From Lysobacterales bacterium (lineage in GTDB: Bacteria > Pseudomonadota > Gammaproteobacteria > Xanthomonadales > SZUA-5): 64,000 nucleotides of DNA. This document shows, piece by piece, positions 61,452 to 64,000 of the stretch. The notes under the pieces are model-generated. The model did not search any database and was not told the DNA's origin. It was given only the letters and a program-made list of their open reading frames with translations. The position numbers and the translations under genes were made by a program. The DNA lies in assembly GCA_022841325.1 (NCBI GenBank), contig JALHRS010000009.1, forward strand, positions 48,507-112,506, written 5' to 3'. Every line of letters begins with the position of its first letter. Position 1 is the first letter of the stretch.

Positions 61452-62651
61452 ATGACCCTGCCCATGATCAACTTTCGACCGATGATTCTGACTGGACTGG
61501 CAGCCCTGCTGACCGCTTGCGGTGGCGGCGATGGCGGTCCGCCGCAGGACGGCGGGCAGATGCCCCCGACCGAGGTCAATGTGGCCCAGGTGGTGAGCCG
61601 TGAGGTGACCGAGTGGGATGAATTCAATGGCCGCCTTGGCGCCACCGATTCGGTACAGATCCGGCCGCGGGTTTCCGGCTACATCACCCGCATCGCTTTC
61701 GACGAAGGCGCCGAGGTGGCCAGGGGCGATCTGCTGGTCGAGATCGATGACCGCGAATACCGGGCGGCTTTGGCGCGCACCCAGGCCGATCTCAACCGTG
61801 CCCAGACCCGGGTCAAACTCGCCGAACGCGATCTGGAGCGCGGCCGCAAGCTGGTCGCGGCCAAAGCCATGTCCGGCGAGGAATGGGATCAGAAGAGCGC
61901 CGAGCTGGATCAGGCCCGGGCGGATGTGGTGGCCATGCGCGCAGCGGTCGATCAGGCCCGCCTGAACCTGGATTTCACCCGGGTCACGGCGGCGATCAGC
62001 GGCCGCGTCGGTGCGGCGATGATCACCGCAGGCAACCTGGTGGATCCGAGTTCGATATTGACCACGCTGGTGTCGCTGGATCCGATCTACGTCTGGTTCG
62101 AAGGCGACGAGCGCACCTTCCTGCGTTACCAGGAGCTGATCCGTGGCGGCGATCGACCCAGTGCCCGCGACGGCGGCAACCCGGTGCGCGTGGGTCTGAC
62201 CAACGAAGACGGCTTCCCGCACGAAGGCGTGCTCGACTTCGTCGACAACCAGCTCGATCCGGCCACCGGCACCATCCGCGTGCGCGCCAGACTCGACAAC
62301 GGCGACCGGCGCTTCACCCCCGGCCTGTATGCGCGCGTGCAACTGGTGGGCAGCGCTGTCCACCCGGCCATGCTGATCCACGATCAGGCGGTCATGACCG
62401 ACCAGGATCGCAAATACGTCTATGTGGTCGGCGACAACAACAGCGCCCAGCGCAAGGATGTGGTGCTGGGTGGACTGGTCGACGGCCTGCGCATCGTCGA
62501 ATCCGGCCTCGATGCCGAGGATCGCGTGGTCATCAACGGCACCCGGAAAATCTTCTTCCCCGGAGCGCCGCTGCAGCCGATCGAGGTGCCGATGACGGCG
62601 CCGAACACGATTGCCGAGGCGCCAGCGGTGGGCCAGGCGGGTGCGCCATGA
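61452..62651 (+). CDS. RND efflux periplasmic adaptor (membrane fusion protein), lipoprotein
   Basis: 399 residues. Lipobox LLTAC with Cys23, then the MFP layout: barrel-sandwich halves (RPRVSGYITRIAFDEGAEV, DLLVEIDDREYRAAL), a coiled-coil hairpin (about 90-165, TQADLNRAQTRVKLAERDLE), beta-barrel and membrane-proximal domain (DPIYVWFEGDERTFL, GVLDFVDNQLDPATGTIRVRA, DRKYVYVVGD). This is the MexA/AcrA class; it links the RND pump to an outer membrane channel. Starts at 61452, 61464 and 61482 all give a signal peptide; an earlier ATG at 61377 overlaps the TetR gene. Confidence 0.92.
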   Translation: MTLPMINFRPMILTGLAALLTACGGGDGGPPQDGGQMPPTEVNVAQVVSREVTEWDEFNGRLGATDSVQIRPRVSGYITRIAFDEGAEVARGDLLVEIDDREYRAALARTQADLNRAQTRVKLAERDLERGRKLVAAKAMSGEEWDQKSAELDQARADVVAMRAAVDQARLNLDFTRVTAAISGRVGAAMITAGNLVDPSSILTTLVSLDPIYVWFEGDERTFLRYQELIRGGDRPSARDGGNPVRVGLTNEDGFPHEGVLDFVDNQLDPATGTIRVRARLDNGDRRFTPGLYARVQLVGSAVHPAMLIHDQAVMTDQDRKYVYVVGDNNSAQRKDVVLGGLVDGLRIVESGLDAEDRVVINGTRKIFFPGAPLQPIEVPMTAPNTIAEAPAVGQAGAP

Positions 62652-62827
62652 GGCCATCGGCGGAAAAGCGGGGCACGCGGTACGGGGCACGGGGCACGGG
62701 GACAAAGCCGCGCACCGGGCTGATTGTCGAACGCCACGGCGCCACCGCCCCCCCGGTTCTGCGGCATCTTGCTCTTCCCGTGCCCCGTGCCCCGTGCCCC
62801 CTGCCCCCGCTTCTCGGATCCTGACCC
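62652..62827. repeat. 176-bp spacer in the efflux operon with inverted GTGCCCC heptamer runs
   Basis: GGGGCAC-type runs at about 62668-62702 and complementary GTGCCCC runs at about 62778-62808 could form a long hairpin between the adaptor and pump genes. It belongs to the same heptamer family found in the PfaA and PfaD genes. Confidence 0.75.
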
Positions 62828-64000
62828 ATGGCCCACGCCGATATCTCCAAGATCTTTGTCGACCGGCCGATCCTGGCAGCGGTGCTGTCCTTGCTGGTGC
62901 TGATTGCCGGTGCCATCGCGATACCGAATCTGCCGATCAGCGAATACCCCGATGTAGTGCCGCCCTCGGTGCAGGTGACCGCCATTTATCCAGGCGCCAA
63001 TCCCAAGACCATTGCCGAGACCGTGGCCGCGCCGATCGAGGAAGCGGTCAACGGCGTCGAAGGCATGATCTACATGAAGTCGACGGCGGGTTCCGACGGC
63101 ACCATGATGCTGACCGTGACCTTCAAGGGTGGGGTCGACATCGATCTGGCTGCCGTGCAGGTGCAGAACCGCGTGGCCCAGGCCTTGCCGCGTCTGCCGG
63201 AAAGCGTGCGCCAGCTGGGCGTGACCACGGCCAAGAGTTCGCCCAATCTGACCATGGTGGTGCATCTGCGCTCGCCGGATCGGAGCTACGACGGGCTCTA
63301 TCTGTCCAACTTTGCCAACCTGCGGGTGCGTGACGAACTGGCGCGTCTGGAGGGTGTCGGTCAGGCCCTGGCTTTCGGCGCCGGCAACTATTCGATGCGG
63401 GTGTGGATCGACCCTGACAAGGCTGCCGCGCGCGAGCTGACCGCCGGCGATATCGTTGCTGCCATCCGCGAGCAGAATCTGGAAATCTCCGCCGGGACCA
63501 TCGGCGGCCCGCCGCGGCCCACCGGCAGCACGGTGCAGTTCTCGATCAATGCCCAGGGTCGCTTGAGTACCCCCGAGGAGTTTGGCGAGATCGTGCTCAA
63601 GGCCGGCAATGAAGGCCAGTTGACGCGACTACGCGATGTGGCCCGAGTGGAGCTGGGATCAAACAACTATGCCCTGAACTCGCTGCTGAACAACGACGAT
63701 GCCGCCGCCATCGTCATTTTCGAGGCACCCGGTGCCAATACCATCGCCCTTTCCGATGCGGTGCGCGCCAAGATGGCCGAGCTCGAACAGGGATTCCCGG
63801 CCGGTGTTGAATGGACCGTGGTCTATGACCCGACGGTGTTCGTGCGCCAGTCGATCAAGTCGGTGATCGCAACGCTGCTCGAAGCGGTGGCGCTGGTGGT
63901 TCTCGTCGTCGTCGTCTTCCTGCAGACCTGGCGCGCCTCGATCATCCCCCTGCTGGCCGTGCCCGTTTCCATCGTCGGCACCTTTGCCGTCTTCTGCTTG
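62828..64000 (+). CDS. RND multidrug efflux pump (AcrB/MexB type), truncated by the window end
   Basis: 391 visible residues of an inner-membrane RND transporter: start MAHADISKIFVDRPILAAVL (TM1), the porter-domain stretches LPISEYPDVVPPSVQVTA, YPGANPKTIAETVAAPIEE, VEGMIYMKSTAGSDGTMMLT, VQNRVAQALPRLPESVRQLG, GVGQALAFGAGNYSMRVWI and LSDAVRAKM, then TM2 (LLEAVALVVLVVVVFLQTWR) and part of TM3. It exports hydrophobic drugs in exchange for protons. The remaining part, including the proton-relay Asp residues, lies beyond 64000. Any outer-membrane channel gene would also be outside. Confidence 0.93.
   Translation, partial: MAHADISKIFVDRPILAAVLSLLVLIAGAIAIPNLPISEYPDVVPPSVQVTAIYPGANPKTIAETVAAPIEEAVNGVEGMIYMKSTAGSDGTMMLTVTFKGGVDIDLAAVQVQNRVAQALPRLPESVRQLGVTTAKSSPNLTMVVHLRSPDRSYDGLYLSNFANLRVRDELARLEGVGQALAFGAGNYSMRVWIDPDKAAARELTAGDIVAAIREQNLEISAGTIGGPPRPTGSTVQFSINAQGRLSTPEEFGEIVLKAGNEGQLTRLRDVARVELGSNNYALNSLLNNDDAAAIVIFEAPGANTIALSDAVRAKMAELEQGFPAGVEWTVVYDPTVFVRQSIKSVIATLLEAVALVVLVVVVFLQTWRASIIPLLAVPVSIVGTFAVFCL

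Noticed and set aside
1..64000. tRNA, rRNA, riboswitch or prophage features
   Set aside because: No cloverleaf with CCA-type end, no rRNA-like conserved stretches and no integrase or phage structural gene were seen by eye on either strand.

Overview
The window is 64 kb of G+C-rich DNA with tightly packed genes, many ATGA-type start/stop overlaps and no rRNA, tRNA, CRISPR or recognisable insertion sequence. Protein content (PilU, Chp-type pilus chemosensory genes, tryptophan 2,3-dioxygenase, an H-NS-family protein, AFG1/ZapE, secreted proteins with lineage-type C-terminal modules) and the many small dispersed intergenic repeats suggest a gammaproteobacterium of the Xanthomonadales/Lysobacterales type, possibly environmental. 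This placement is an inference from the sequence alone.

Layout. 0-11.6 kb: housekeeping and accessory genes (DHH phosphoesterase fragment, sterol-desaturase-like hydroxylase, acylpyruvate hydrolase, PilU, two envelope lipoproteins, alpha/beta hydrolase, ZapE, tandem-domain PPK2, a DUF4331 protein, a TPR lipoprotein). 11.9-30.2 kb: an 18-kb signalling island. It holds three hybrid histidine kinases, a REC-EAL c-di-GMP phosphodiesterase, an orphan HPt, an OmpR-type regulator and a lone receiver, followed by a Chp-like operon in the order PilG-like, PilH-like, CheW, MCP, CheA-REC, REC. 30.4-35.9 kb: Na+/H+ antiporter, an FG-GAP/UnbV secreted protein, a vanadium-haloperoxidase-like protein and an HdeA-like protein.

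35.9-52.4 kb: the most notable region, a Pfa-type (PUFA synthase-like, 'secondary lipid') megasynthase cluster. A stand-alone 4'-phosphopantetheinyl transferase lies downstream of three synthase genes transcribed leftward: a PfaD-like enoyl reductase, a PfaA-like KS-AT-ACP-KR-DH protein and a PfaB/PfaC fusion-like KS-CLF-AT-DH-DH protein. A TetR regulator is divergent from the PfaD gene. PfaA has only one ACP, and that ACP sits between two 172-bp direct repeats with a 384-bp (128-codon) period, as expected of a contracted or mis-assembled ACP array. Several dispersed repeat families (a REP-like hairpin, a GGTTGTN heptamer and a GTGCCCC heptamer) lie inside the interdomain linkers of these synthases and are translated in frame.

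52.5-64 kb: pyrE, two tandem paralogous secreted proteins, an FNR-type Fe-S regulator, a small unknown protein, tryptophan 2,3-dioxygenase, an H-NS-family protein with a clear terminator, a family-3 solute-binding protein, and a TetR-adaptor-RND efflux operon with a 30-bp palindrome over the TetR start. The RND pump runs off the right edge.
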